Part shown: in pieces, positions 1 through 7,962 of the stretch | Position numbering within the stretch: position 1 is the stretch's first letter | Layout of the letters: each line of letters opens with the position of its first letter | Origin: Bacteroidota bacterium | Lineage (GTDB): Bacteria > Bacteroidota > Bacteroidia > NS11-12g > UBA955 | Assembly: GCA_016868785.1 (NCBI GenBank) | Contig: VGFS01000002.1 | Location: 1 to 64,000 of the forward strand | DNA length: 64,000 bases | Reading direction: 5' to 3' | The notes under the pieces: model-generated | What the model was told of the DNA's origin: nothing | Database searches by the model: none | The model's input: only the letters and a program-made list of their open reading frames with translations | Program-made: the position numbers and the translations under genes

Positions 1-1
1 A

Positions 2-535
2 ATCAAAAAACAGGTTACCTTCGATACACATTGGGTAGGGCTTCATCCATCGTGGCAAGAAAAAAGCAATGCCATGAAAACCATAACTGCCTGGGAAGAA
101 GAAAAACAGACCTTTTCTACAATCATTGGCGATGCACCGAAACACAGCCGTTTCCATTTTATTCATATGCATTTGCCCCAATCATATCAATTACTGCTGC
201 AGTTGGGAATTCAGACCGACTGGAGCATGGGATATCCTGATGCTGTTGGATTTCGGGCGGGAACAGCTGTTCCTTTTCTTTGGTATGACCTTATCGCAGA
301 AAAATCCACTCCTTTGAGGGTCGTTCCCTTCTGCATCATGGACGTTACGTGTAAAAATTATTTAAACTTATCTCATGACCAGTCAATTTCTTTAGGCTTG
401 TTACTTAAACAAACTGTTTCATCATGGGGTGGTGTGTTTTGTTTCATCTTTCACAACGAATCTGTCTCTGATAGCCACCCATGGAAGGGTTGGAAAAACG
501 TGATCGTTTCATGGTCAAAACCGTTAACCCCGTAA
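2..535 (+). CDS. polysaccharide deacetylase-like protein, C-terminal part (5' end outside window)
   Basis: The frame is open from base 2 to a stop at 533-535, so only the last 177 residues are visible and no start can be chosen. Visible motifs are GLHPSW close to the window edge, then DWSMGYPDAVGFRAGT and HNESVSDSHPWKGW. These match the C-terminal third of a NodB-fold polysaccharide deacetylase-like family found in Bacteroidota, where the HPS[YW] motif and the final HNE...WKGW block recur. The enzyme would act on an acetylated envelope or capsular glycan, but the substrate is not evident. The GNAT-like gene follows 19 nt downstream and probably shares its transcript. Confidence 0.6.
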   Translation: MKKQVTFDTHWVGLHPSWQEKSNAMKTITAWEEEKQTFSTIIGDAPKHSRFHFIHMHLPQSYQLLLQLGIQTDWSMGYPDAVGFRAGTAVPFLWYDLIAEKSTPLRVVPFCIMDVTCKNYLNLSHDQSISLGLLLKQTVSSWGGVFCFIFHNESVSDSHPWKGWKNVIVSWSKPLTP

Positions 536-554
536 GCGAGCCCAAACTCTTACA

Positions 555-1451
555 ATGAAAATCGCGCTGGTATATCGCAAAGACATCGACACCCAGTTAT
601 GGGATGCCGCCATTTTTAGGTCACGGGTTCCATTGGTTTACGCGCTTTCCGATTATTTGGATGCCCTTTGTGGCGGTCATTGGGCTGCATTGATTTGTGG
701 CAACTACGAGGCGGTATTTCCGCTACCGTTAAAAACCAAATGGGGATTTACCTATGTTGTTCAACCTAAGTTTTGTCAACAATTGGGTGCCTTTGGCTCA
801 AACCAAACCCTTACAACTCAGGATTTTATCGCTGCGATTCCAAAAAAATTTCTTCGGGTTCAACTTCAATTGAATCCGTATTTCGACGGGGGTAAAACCA
901 TCGCTTTGGCATCAAAAACCAACTTTGTTCTCCCTCTATCGGAGCCACCAACCTACAACAAAGATTGCCGGAAAAATCTCTCCGCGCTAAGCAAGTTGCC
1001 CATCGAATACACTGTTAACGATTTAACAATCGCAGACGTGGTAGGGGTATATCGCGACGCTTGGGGCGAGGCCAACGAGCATGTAACTAGCCAAGACTAT
1101 GAAAATTTCATTTCGGCTTGTACACTTTTACAATCGAAATATGGCGCGGCCTACACTTTAAGCGCAAAGAACACAGAAAGCAAGCAGTTGCTTGGTGCGG
1201 CCATTTTGTTGGGCTTGCCAAAGGAAAAGGACCTGTCCTGTAACCATCTGCATTATGTTTGTGCCGGTCCCACAGAATCTGGCAAACCATTAGGAATTAT
1301 GCACGGAATCATTGATGCCGCCATTCAAATGCACGTGGGCAATCGTTGTTTTTTTGATTTCGAAGGCAGCAGCATTCCAAGTGTTGCCGCTTTTTACCAA
1401 AAATTCGGACCTGAAAATACCCCATTTTACTTGCTACACAGAGGCATTTGA
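555..1451 (+). CDS. GNAT/FemAB-like acyltransferase family protein
   Basis: The 298-residue protein begins at ATG 555. Its N-terminal half (YALSDYLDALCGGHWAALI, then a PLPLKTKWG segment) resembles uncharacterised Bacteroidota proteins with a duplicated GNAT/FemAB fold. The C-terminal part carries the pattern of the second GNAT half (GIMHGIIDAAIQMH, then FFDFEGSSIPSVAAFYQKFG). No signal peptide is seen, so it should be cytoplasmic. The preceding deacetylase-like gene suggests a role in modifying an envelope molecule, which is inference from position only. Neither donor nor acceptor substrate can be read from the sequence. Confidence 0.55.
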   Translation: MKIALVYRKDIDTQLWDAAIFRSRVPLVYALSDYLDALCGGHWAALICGNYEAVFPLPLKTKWGFTYVVQPKFCQQLGAFGSNQTLTTQDFIAAIPKKFLRVQLQLNPYFDGGKTIALASKTNFVLPLSEPPTYNKDCRKNLSALSKLPIEYTVNDLTIADVVGVYRDAWGEANEHVTSQDYENFISACTLLQSKYGAAYTLSAKNTESKQLLGAAILLGLPKEKDLSCNHLHYVCAGPTESGKPLGIMHGIIDAAIQMHVGNRCFFDFEGSSIPSVAAFYQKFGPENTPFYLLHRGI

Positions 1452-1486
1452 TGTGGTGAATTTCAGCCGCCTAAGTTCGGTTGATG

Positions 1487-1494
1487 TATCTTCG
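1487..1494 (+). promoter_or_regulatory. -7 box (TATCTTCG) of menA
   Basis: TATCTTCG fits the Bacteroidota -7 consensus TAnnTTTG with one mismatch. It ends 4 nt before ATG 1499. This spacing recurs at other genes in the window and supports ATG 1499 over the TTG at 1481. No clear -33 TTG is visible. Confidence 0.55.
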
Positions 1495-1498
1495 CACT

Positions 1499-2524
1499 AT
1501 GAACCCGTGGATTCAAGCTGCACGCCTCCGTACATTGCCTTTGGCGCTATCTGGGATTTTGCTCGGGGCCGCCGTTTCACACCTCTGCTTTGAAGGATTG
1601 TCTTCCCTGCCCCACCAATCTCCGGAGAATACCATTTCGCCATGGATTCTTTTGCTTTTGGCTATAATTACCGCCACGCTTTTACAAGTATTGAGCAATT
1701 ACGCGAACGATCTGGGTGATTTTTCCAAGGGTACGGATGTAGTGGCCAAGCGAACAGACCGGGCATTGGCCTCTGGTCAAATCACAGCGTCTGCCATGAA
1801 ACGTGCGCTGTGGCTCATTGGCGGACTGGCCTTGATTTGCGGTTTGGGATTGATTTATATTTCAGGGCTTTTTCAGTCTGAATCAGGGTGGTATTTGTTG
1901 GCTGTTGGGTTGTTGGCAATCCTTGCCGCTTTGGGGTACACACTGGGCAAAAACGCCTATGGCTATTGGGGTTTGGGCGATTTGTCTGTTGTCTTGTTTT
2001 TCGGGATTGTTCCGGTGATGGGTATGGGATTGCTGAATGGTTTTTTCTATGATGCCGCATCAAGCAAATACTTGGATGTTTTTGTCATGGCAGGTGTTGG
2101 GATGGGTTTGTTGAGCGCGGGTGTTTTGAACGTGAACAACTATCGCGATTTGATTTCGGATGCAGACATGGGCAAAAAGACTTTGGCCGTTCGTTTGGGT
2201 GAGGCAAAAACATTGTTCTACCATCGGTTGCTGTTGTTGGTGGGTGGGGCACTTATAACTACTTCTCTGTTGACATTTGAAAAACGATATTTTGAATGGC
2301 CCAACTTCTGGGGTTCACAAACATTCTTTTTACTGGGGGTTTTCTCTCCGATATTCATCCAACTTTCAAGTCATTACCAAAGTGTAAAATCGGCCAAACC
2401 CGGTGATCGTGATACCCTGAACGGACAGTTGAAAAAACTATCGCTCACCATTTTGGCCATGGTTGTTTTGTATGCGGCATTGACTTTTTTGATTATCGAT
2501 TTTTTGGGTCCAGACAGAGACTAA
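1499..2524 (+). CDS. menA: 1,4-dihydroxy-2-naphthoate polyprenyltransferase
   Basis: MenA is a UbiA-family membrane enzyme that prenylates 1,4-dihydroxy-2-naphthoate to demethylmenaquinone. The protein starts MNPWIQAARLRTLPL, a typical MenA N-terminus. It carries the first Asp-rich site NYANDLGDFSKGTD near residues 65-78 and the second, NYRDLISDADMGKKT, near residues 213-227. About eight hydrophobic membrane segments are present. The length of 341 residues is slightly above the usual 290-310. A TTG at 1481 would add six residues, but the -7 box directly before ATG 1499 argues against it. menC follows after 4 nt, so quinone genes are grouped. Confidence 0.93.
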   Translation: MNPWIQAARLRTLPLALSGILLGAAVSHLCFEGLSSLPHQSPENTISPWILLLLAIITATLLQVLSNYANDLGDFSKGTDVVAKRTDRALASGQITASAMKRALWLIGGLALICGLGLIYISGLFQSESGWYLLAVGLLAILAALGYTLGKNAYGYWGLGDLSVVLFFGIVPVMGMGLLNGFFYDAASSKYLDVFVMAGVGMGLLSAGVLNVNNYRDLISDADMGKKTLAVRLGEAKTLFYHRLLLLVGGALITTSLLTFEKRYFEWPNFWGSQTFFLLGVFSPIFIQLSSHYQSVKSAKPGDRDTLNGQLKKLSLTILAMVVLYAALTFLIIDFLGPDRD

Positions 2525-2528
2525 ACCC

Positions 2529-3611
2529 ATGCGCATAGAACTCCAAACCAAAACTATGGAATTTTTAAAACCGGCGAAAACAAGTCGGGGAGAATACATG
2601 GAAAAATCCAGTTTGTTGCTTTCGCTACACACTGGAAAGTATTGCGGGTTGGGAGAGGCAGCGCCCTTACCCAATTTAAGCATTGATGGAAAAGTAGATT
2701 TGGCGGCTGTTTTGAGTCCTTTGTTGGAGGAGGAAATCACAGAAAATCAATTGATCGATCTGCTTGCTGCTTGGGAGCCAGGCACCCATGATTCATTGCC
2801 CAGTTTGCGATTTGCTTTGCATTCGGCTTGGAAGAATTTACAGCGACAGGCGTCACGCATCACCGAAGAAACTGGGGCATCGGTATATTGGAATGAAAAC
2901 TCCTTTACCCAAGGAAAAAAAGGAATGGTGATCAATGGGTTGGTTTGGATGAACGGCGCAGAAGCAATGTACCAGGAGGCCATGTCCAAGATTGAAGCGG
3001 GTTTTAAGTGCATCAAAATCAAAGTTGGGGCGTTGGATTTCGACGAAGAATGCCGGTTAATCGAGCGCATACGAAAAGACTATTCTGCTTTCTCTTTGGA
3101 ACTGAGGGTAGATGCCAATGGTGGTTTTTCTGATGACTTGGCATTAGAGCAAATCAAAGAACTTTCGCGTTTTCAGATTCACTCTATAGAGCAGCCGGTG
3201 AATGTTCTTTGTAATGAACTTGATAAAATATGCCGATACAGTGCGATTGATGTAGCCCTTGATGAGTCTTTAATAGGACTTCACCCCAACAAAGACGGGG
3301 TAATGGGAAAAAGCGGACGTCATCTCTTAACATGGGCCAAGCCCAAATACATCATATTAAAACCTACTTTGTTGGGAGGGACAGACATGGCCGATTTGTG
3401 GATTGAAGAAGCAGCCAAGCAACAGATTGGTTGGTGGAGCACCAGCGCTTTGGAAGGAAATGTCGGTTTGGCCATTATCGCGCAATGGGTATCTCAATAT
3501 CAACCCACCTTGCCGCAAGGATTGGGCACGGGCTTGTTATTCAAAGAAAATTATCCATCAAACACCCGGGTTAAAGGTGAAACCCTGTGGTTTAATTCAG
3601 CAAACACATGA
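2529..3611 (+). CDS. menC: o-succinylbenzoate synthase
   Basis: MenC dehydrates SHCHC to o-succinylbenzoate in menaquinone synthesis and belongs to the enolase superfamily. The family signatures appear in order: KIKVGALDF with the catalytic lysine pair, VDANGGFS with a metal-binding Asp, SIEQPV with a Glu, ALDESL with an Asp, and YIILKPTLLGG with the second catalytic Lys. The 360-residue length is normal. The gene lies 4 nt after menA, and its end overlaps the next start by 4 nt (ATGA), so menA, menC and the methyltransferase form one operon. Confidence 0.92.
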   Translation: MRIELQTKTMEFLKPAKTSRGEYMEKSSLLLSLHTGKYCGLGEAAPLPNLSIDGKVDLAAVLSPLLEEEITENQLIDLLAAWEPGTHDSLPSLRFALHSAWKNLQRQASRITEETGASVYWNENSFTQGKKGMVINGLVWMNGAEAMYQEAMSKIEAGFKCIKIKVGALDFDEECRLIERIRKDYSAFSLELRVDANGGFSDDLALEQIKELSRFQIHSIEQPVNVLCNELDKICRYSAIDVALDESLIGLHPNKDGVMGKSGRHLLTWAKPKYIILKPTLLGGTDMADLWIEEAAKQQIGWWSTSALEGNVGLAIIAQWVSQYQPTLPQGLGTGLLFKENYPSNTRVKGETLWFNSANT

Positions 3612-4993
3612 GTTTAACACTGCCCGAGGGGTTTGTCTCTCAAATACATGAAACACTGCCTGGGGAAATATCCCAGGACCTATTAACATCGTTGCATGAA
3701 AATCCGAAGGTTAGCATCCGTTTAAATCGAACAAAGGGCATAACGGAGCAGCAGTTTGGGGAAGGTATTCTCGGCGATTCAATTCCACATTGCGGGGATG
3801 GGTTTGTATTGCGTTCACGGCCGATTTTCACGGCCGACCCGGCGTTTCACGCCGGGTCTTACTATGTGCAAGAAGCCAACAGTATGGTCATTGGGGAACT
3901 GGTAAAACGCCTACTCCTCAATTTTGATCCCGGAGCCATCGTGCTGGATCTCTGCGCATCGCCCGGAGGTAAAAGCACCCATACGGCATCGCACCTCAGA
4001 CCCGGCGACCTGCTCATTGCCAACGAAGTAATCGCAGGAAGAACCGGAACTTTGATAGAAAATCTGTGCAAATGGGGACAGGGAAATCACGTAGTAACTT
4101 CCGCTGATGCCAAAATTCTTGGCAGCAACCTCAAAGGATTGTTCCAACTCGTGATTGCAGATATGCCTTGCAGCGGTGAAGGAATGTTCCGCAAAACCCC
4201 CGACGCCGTGAGTGAGTGGAGTGAAGAAAATGTGACGCTTTGCACACTCCGACAGCAGCGCATCGCCCACGATATCTGGCCAAGTTTAGCAGAAGGGGGC
4301 ATCATGGTCTACAGTACTTGCACGTACAACCGCTCAGAAAACGAAGACAATATCAACCACATTGTTGAGACCTTGGGCGCCGAAATTATGGAATTTGATT
4401 TCCCCGCCGCGCTGGGAATTTTCGAACTGGAGCCGGGGAAATATCGCATGTTGCCCAACCAAACCCTGGGCGAAGGATTCTTTTTTGCCATCCTAAGAAA
4501 ACCTTACAAAGAGCGATTGTCGTTGCCCAAATCGGCGAAAATGAAACCCAGCAAACAACTGCCGTCGTTCCTCAAAAATGATTTTATGGGGTATGACCTT
4601 GCCGATGGTTTGATGGCCGTTCGAAATGGTTTGTGGCATGATTACCACCCCAATTTGCCCGCCCTTTTACCTGGCGTGAAACAAACGGGTATCAATGTGG
4701 GTCAAAACAACAAAAACCAATGGAAGGTGCATCCTGAATATGATTTGCTGTCGCTGAAAACCGTGCCCTACCCTACTTTGGATCTCGACATAGACGAGGC
4801 ACTATCCTATCAAAAACGGGCATTTTTATCCAAGAAAACTGAATTGAAAGGCGTGGTTGGTTTGCGATGGAATGGACTCTCTTTGGGCACAACCAACGCC
4901 GTAAACAACGGACTCAATAATTTGTGGCCCATGCATTGGCGCATTTTACAGTCTCAAATGAAGGCGGAGTCTTTGTTGAAAGACCCTCGGTAA
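3608..4993 (+). CDS. rsmF: RsmF/RsmB-type rRNA (cytosine-5) methyltransferase
   Basis: This is a NOL1/NOP2/Sun-family SAM-dependent m5C RNA methyltransferase of 461 residues. The SAM-binding block LDLCASPGGKST, the substrate-cysteine motif ADMPCSGEGMFRK, and the second catalytic cysteine in YSTCTYNRSENE are all present. A C-terminal region of about 170 residues, with a PUA-like arrangement, follows the catalytic domain as in RsmF. The gene overlaps menC by 4 nt. RsmF of E. coli methylates C1407 of 16S rRNA, and the exact target here is inferred from family architecture only. Its stop faces that of rluB 31 nt away, with no strong shared terminator visible. Confidence 0.85.
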   Translation: MSLTLPEGFVSQIHETLPGEISQDLLTSLHENPKVSIRLNRTKGITEQQFGEGILGDSIPHCGDGFVLRSRPIFTADPAFHAGSYYVQEANSMVIGELVKRLLLNFDPGAIVLDLCASPGGKSTHTASHLRPGDLLIANEVIAGRTGTLIENLCKWGQGNHVVTSADAKILGSNLKGLFQLVIADMPCSGEGMFRKTPDAVSEWSEENVTLCTLRQQRIAHDIWPSLAEGGIMVYSTCTYNRSENEDNINHIVETLGAEIMEFDFPAALGIFELEPGKYRMLPNQTLGEGFFFAILRKPYKERLSLPKSAKMKPSKQLPSFLKNDFMGYDLADGLMAVRNGLWHDYHPNLPALLPGVKQTGINVGQNNKNQWKVHPEYDLLSLKTVPYPTLDLDIDEALSYQKRAFLSKKTELKGVVGLRWNGLSLGTTNAVNNGLNNLWPMHWRILQSQMKAESLLKDPR

Positions 4994-5024
4994 TATTAGA
5001 CAGCCCGTTTCGGCCCACACCTCA

Positions 5025-6842
5025 CTATTTTGGGGCTTTGGCTTTGGTTCGTTTCAAACGATCCACGTAGTTCATCTCTTTTTCCGTTAGGAAACGCCAT
5101 TTTCCACGGCCTAACTTCACTTTGTCGAATTCCCCTAACAACACACGATCCAAAGCGGTCACTTCATAACCAAAGTGCTCAAACATTCTGCGCACGATGC
5201 GGTTACGCCCACTTTTGATCTCTATCCCCAACACGGTTTCTTTTCCTTCTTCAACAAAACCACACTGCCCAAACGCCATCATGCCATCTTCCAGTTCAAC
5301 CCCTTCCACCAATTGCAACATGTGCTCTTTGGATGGTTTTCTGTCGAGCGTGGCACGATACACCTTTTTGATTTCAAAACTCGGGTGCATCAACTTTTGC
5401 GTCATCTCACCGTCGTTGGTCAGTAACAAAACGCCTGTTGTATTTCTGTCTAACCTGCCGATGGGGTATATGCGTTCTTTTCCAGGCAAATCAATCAGGT
5501 CCATGACGGTTTTTCTACATTCGGGATCATCGGTTGTGGTGATGTATCCTTTGGGTTTGTTCATGATGATGTATACCGGTTTTTCAGGAATAACCTTGCG
5601 GTCTTCTACTTTTACGTTGTCGTGAGGTTTCACTTTGGTCCCCAATTCATTCACCACTTCCCCGTTCACGCGAACAAGACCTTGCAAAATCAATTCATCG
5701 GCTTCACGTCTAGAACAAATTCCGCTGTTGGCGATGTAACGATTGAGTCTAATTTCATTGCTTTTTGCGTGTTCAGCCCCTTTTTCTAAGTTGTTAGAAA
5801 CGCGGTTGAATTCTCTTTTGCTTCCTTTAAACCCTTTGGGGGTATCGGCTTTTTCTGCCTTGGGAATGCCGTAAGTTTTTTGGACCTCTTGAAAATCTTG
5901 TGTGCTGTCGGATTCTGAGGAGAAACTCCGTGGTTTGAATTTCGACAATCCTTTTGTACCTGAATGGGCAGAGGGTTTTGATGGTCGATCTTCCTCGTTT
6001 CTACGTGCGGGTTTTTCCTCGAAGTCGCGTTTCGGTCCAAAGTCTTTTTTTGGTCCAAACTCACGCGGTTTGTCGAATCTGGATTTGTCTGAAAATCCGG
6101 GTTTATCGAATGACTGCGGCTTATCGAATGACCTTGGCTTGTCGAACGATCTCGGTTTGTCGAAACTGTGTTTATTTTCGGAATCATACGGCTTTTTGAA
6201 CCCGCCACGGTTGTTGTCTTTATCCCATGGTTTATCGAACCTCGGCTTATCCGAAAATCTGGATTTGTCGAATGATCTCGGTTTGTCGAATGACCTTGGT
6301 TTGTCGAATCCACCCCTGCCTTCGCGATCGTTGAAGGGTTTTTTATTGTCGCCATCTTTTGAAAAGCGCGCACTTCTATCGCCTGGAAATCTTGGGTTAC
6401 CCGATTTATCACCTCCGGTAAATCCCCCTTTTTCAGCAAAGCGCGGGTTTCTTTTTTTGAATCCACCGCGGGCATTATCATCGGACGAAGGCGTACGATC
6501 GAACCTTGGGTTGTTGTTACGGGCAGGTCTATCCGCACCGTACGATGGTTTGTCGCCTCTTGAAAATCCTGGGCGATTGTTGTCTCTTCTATTATCGTCG
6601 CGACCTTCGAAGCGATTATTTTTTTCGAAGCGGTTGCCAAAGCTGGGTTTTTCGTTGCGATCTCCGAACGATTTTTTATCCCCTGGGCGAGATGGCGCGC
6701 CACCCGAATTGGTTTCACCAAAGAATTTGGTTTTTTTGGGCTCTGTTTTATCAAAGTCTATTTTGCGATTGCGTTTTTCTCCGGGTTGTCTAACCTGGAA
6801 TTTTTTGCCATTGCCTTGTTCATTCTTGGGAGACTTTGCCAT
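5025..6842 (-). CDS. rluB: RluB-type 23S rRNA pseudouridine synthase with long disordered N-terminal arm
   Basis: Residues 363-605 form a normal RsuA/RluB enzyme: an S4 RNA-binding domain (IRLNRYIANSGICSRREADE, 363-382) and a catalytic domain with GRLDRNTTGVLLLTNDG, where D465 is the catalytic Asp. Residues 1-350 are low-complexity, rich in R, K, D, G, F, N and P. They contain two blocks of SFDKPR-type hexapeptide repeats, at about 179-205 and 226-260. Such arms occur in Bacteroidota rluB genes, but this one is long and repetitive. Start ATG 6842 is supported by a TACCTTTG box 21 nt upstream. The arm is probably an RNA-binding or condensate-forming tail, which is inference. Confidence 0.9.
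   Translation of the reverse strand: MAKSPKNEQGNGKKFQVRQPGEKRNRKIDFDKTEPKKTKFFGETNSGGAPSRPGDKKSFGDRNEKPSFGNRFEKNNRFEGRDDNRRDNNRPGFSRGDKPSYGADRPARNNNPRFDRTPSSDDNARGGFKKRNPRFAEKGGFTGGDKSGNPRFPGDRSARFSKDGDNKKPFNDREGRGGFDKPRSFDKPRSFDKSRFSDKPRFDKPWDKDNNRGGFKKPYDSENKHSFDKPRSFDKPRSFDKPQSFDKPGFSDKSRFDKPREFGPKKDFGPKRDFEEKPARRNEEDRPSKPSAHSGTKGLSKFKPRSFSSESDSTQDFQEVQKTYGIPKAEKADTPKGFKGSKREFNRVSNNLEKGAEHAKSNEIRLNRYIANSGICSRREADELILQGLVRVNGEVVNELGTKVKPHDNVKVEDRKVIPEKPVYIIMNKPKGYITTTDDPECRKTVMDLIDLPGKERIYPIGRLDRNTTGVLLLTNDGEMTQKLMHPSFEIKKVYRATLDRKPSKEHMLQLVEGVELEDGMMAFGQCGFVEEGKETVLGIEIKSGRNRIVRRMFEHFGYEVTALDRVLLGEFDKVKLGRGKWRFLTEKEMNYVDRLKRTKAKAPK
6063..6308 (-). repeat. in-frame SFDKPR-coding minisatellite inside rluB
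   Basis: Both blocks code for near-tandem copies of SFDKPR, FSDKPR and FDKP, about ten in all. They are separated by a GGFKKPYDSENKH spacer. The repeat is coding and keeps the frame, so copy number could vary by slippage without breaking the gene. Confidence 0.8.
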
Positions 6843-6863
6843 AACTAATGCCTTTTGAATTTA

Positions 6864-6871
6864 CAAAGGTA
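6864..6871 (-). promoter_or_regulatory. -7 box (TACCTTTG, minus strand) of rluB
   Basis: A perfect TAnnTTTG match on the minus strand lies 21 nt before ATG 6842. This leaves a short 5' untranslated leader. Confidence 0.5.
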
Positions 6872-6895
6872 GTGTAAATTCGGGGGACCGCAGTT

Positions 6896-7279
6896 TTACA
6901 AATACGTGCCGGGGTATTTGGTAATCATCAGTTCACCGTTTTTTGCTTCAGCATAACCAAATTCGTAGCAGTATCGATAGCAATTTCCTGTTTGGGGTTC
7001 TTCGGTATGGGTGAAGAAGTTGAAAAGGAATCCTTTGTTTTCGAGACGCCTCATCGACACAGTATTATTTCCATTCGATGTTTCGTACACTTCTTTTAAG
7101 ATTTTGCGATTTTTCACCAATACGCGATTGATTGATTTTAGGGGGTCTAACTGCTCTTTATTTTTTCTATTGTTAAACGCACTTCTGCATGCATCATTGC
7201 AAAACAGTTTGTCGGCCCGTCCTTTCAGTTTGTCGCTACATTCTCTGCAGCAACCCACGGTGTTGTATTGATTTTCCAT
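6896..7279 (-). CDS. small zinc-finger protein of unknown function
   Basis: I do not recognise a named family for this 127-residue protein. The N-terminus carries a treble-clef-like pattern, CCREC then FCNDACRSAF, giving a CxxC...CxxxC metal site. The FCNDACRSAFNNRK piece resembles the zinc-ribbon end found in several small Bacteroidota hypotheticals. The C-terminal half (RRLENKGFLFNFFTHTEEP then CYRYCYEFGYAE) looks like a compact second domain. No signal peptide or membrane segment is present, so it is probably cytoplasmic and may bind nucleic acid. It is divergent from ssb. Confidence 0.6.
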   Translation of the reverse strand: MENQYNTVGCCRECSDKLKGRADKLFCNDACRSAFNNRKNKEQLDPLKSINRVLVKNRKILKEVYETSNGNNTVSMRRLENKGFLFNFFTHTEEPQTGNCYRYCYEFGYAEAKNGELMITKYPGTYL

Positions 7280-7347
7280 AAGCGATTTTGAGACAATACA
7301 AACATTCTAAGAATATCCCCCAAAACGAGTGGTTTATATTAATCGTT

Positions 7348-7371
7348 TATAATCGTTTATAAATGATTGCT
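7348..7371. repeat. short tandem repeat upstream of ssb
   Basis: Two adjacent copies of the 10-mer AATCGTTTAT occur near 7350, followed by a partial third. They sit in the 210 nt AT-rich gap between the divergent zinc-finger gene and ssb. They could be an operator for either gene, or chance. Confidence 0.35.
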
Positions 7372-7489
7372 TTCCGATTAACAACAAGGTGAACACTCAA
7401 CTTTGTATTGTTGATGGCAACCAAAGGCCATGGGCGTACATCGACACAGTCTTATTATTTGTTATACAGTTATTTACGAGAGAAGAGTT

Positions 7490-7873
7490 ATGAAAAATTT
7501 ATTGAATTCCGTTAGGTTAGTCGGAAATGTGGGTTATGATCCAGAAATCCGTGAGTTTGAGAGTGGAAAAAAGTTGGCAAAACTGACTTTGGCAACCAAT
7601 GAACGCGTTACATTGTTGTCGGGGGATGTGGTTAACAACACCCAGTGGCACCGTTTGGTGGCTTGGGGTGCGGTGGCCGACCGATTTGAGAAAATGGTGA
7701 AAAAAGGAAGCAAACTCATGGTAGAAGGGAGATTGCAACATCGTTCTTATTTGGATGCGGACGGACAGAAAAAAGAGACATCAGAGGTGGTTGTTAAAAA
7801 CATCCTTCTGATAGAGGCGAAAGGGAAATCCGTACAAATCACCGAAGACGATTTGCAGCCTGCAGGAGAGTAA
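7490..7873 (+). CDS. ssb: single-stranded DNA-binding protein, short form
   Basis: The OB-fold of SSB is clear: NSVRLVGNVGYDPEIREF, KLTLATNE, NTQWHRLVAWG and KKGSKLMVEGRL. I chose ATG 7490 because the protein then begins MKNLLNSVRLVG as in the family. The longer frame from 7430 adds a non-homologous leader. The product is only 127 residues and ends ITEDDLQPAGE. It lacks the Gly/Pro/Gln-rich linker and the acidic DDIPF tip that recruits replication proteins. This suggests a second, specialised SSB rather than the main replicative one. A terminator follows. Confidence 0.9.
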   Translation: MKNLLNSVRLVGNVGYDPEIREFESGKKLAKLTLATNERVTLLSGDVVNNTQWHRLVAWGAVADRFEKMVKKGSKLMVEGRLQHRSYLDADGQKKETSEVVVKNILLIEAKGKSVQITEDDLQPAGE

Positions 7874-7894
7874 ATTAGCCTGCACTGTACAGTT

Positions 7895-7940
7895 AAACAC
7901 CCTGTTGGTAATCGCCGGCGGGGTGTTTTTTTTACACCCC
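7895..7940 (+). terminator. intrinsic terminator after ssb
   Basis: ACACCC (7897-7902) pairs with GGGTGT (7921-7926) before a run of eight T. An overlapping hairpin, GGGGTGT/ACACCCC around the T run, is also possible. Confidence 0.7.
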
Positions 7941-7950
7941 ATCTATTTGG

Positions 7951-7958
7951 TAAATTTG
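7951..7958 (+). promoter_or_regulatory. -7 box (TAAATTTG) of the M16 peptidase operon
   Basis: A perfect TAnnTTTG match ends 4 nt before GTG 7963. It supports the GTG start and predicts a leaderless mRNA. Confidence 0.55.
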
Positions 7959-7962
7959 TGTT

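Noticed and set aside
6063..6308. Possible CRISPR-like repeat array
   Set aside because: Repeats are 18-bp coding units kept in frame in rluB, without unique spacers of constant length or cas genes.
5786..6754. 322-codon frame on the same strand as rluB
   Set aside because: Shifted reading of the same low-complexity DNA. The S4 and catalytic domains lie only in the main frame.
5902..6858. 318-codon open frame opposite rluB
   Set aside because: It mirrors the repetitive rluB arm; its repeats (LSNDLGLSN) are the antisense of FDKP-type codons and there is no start context.
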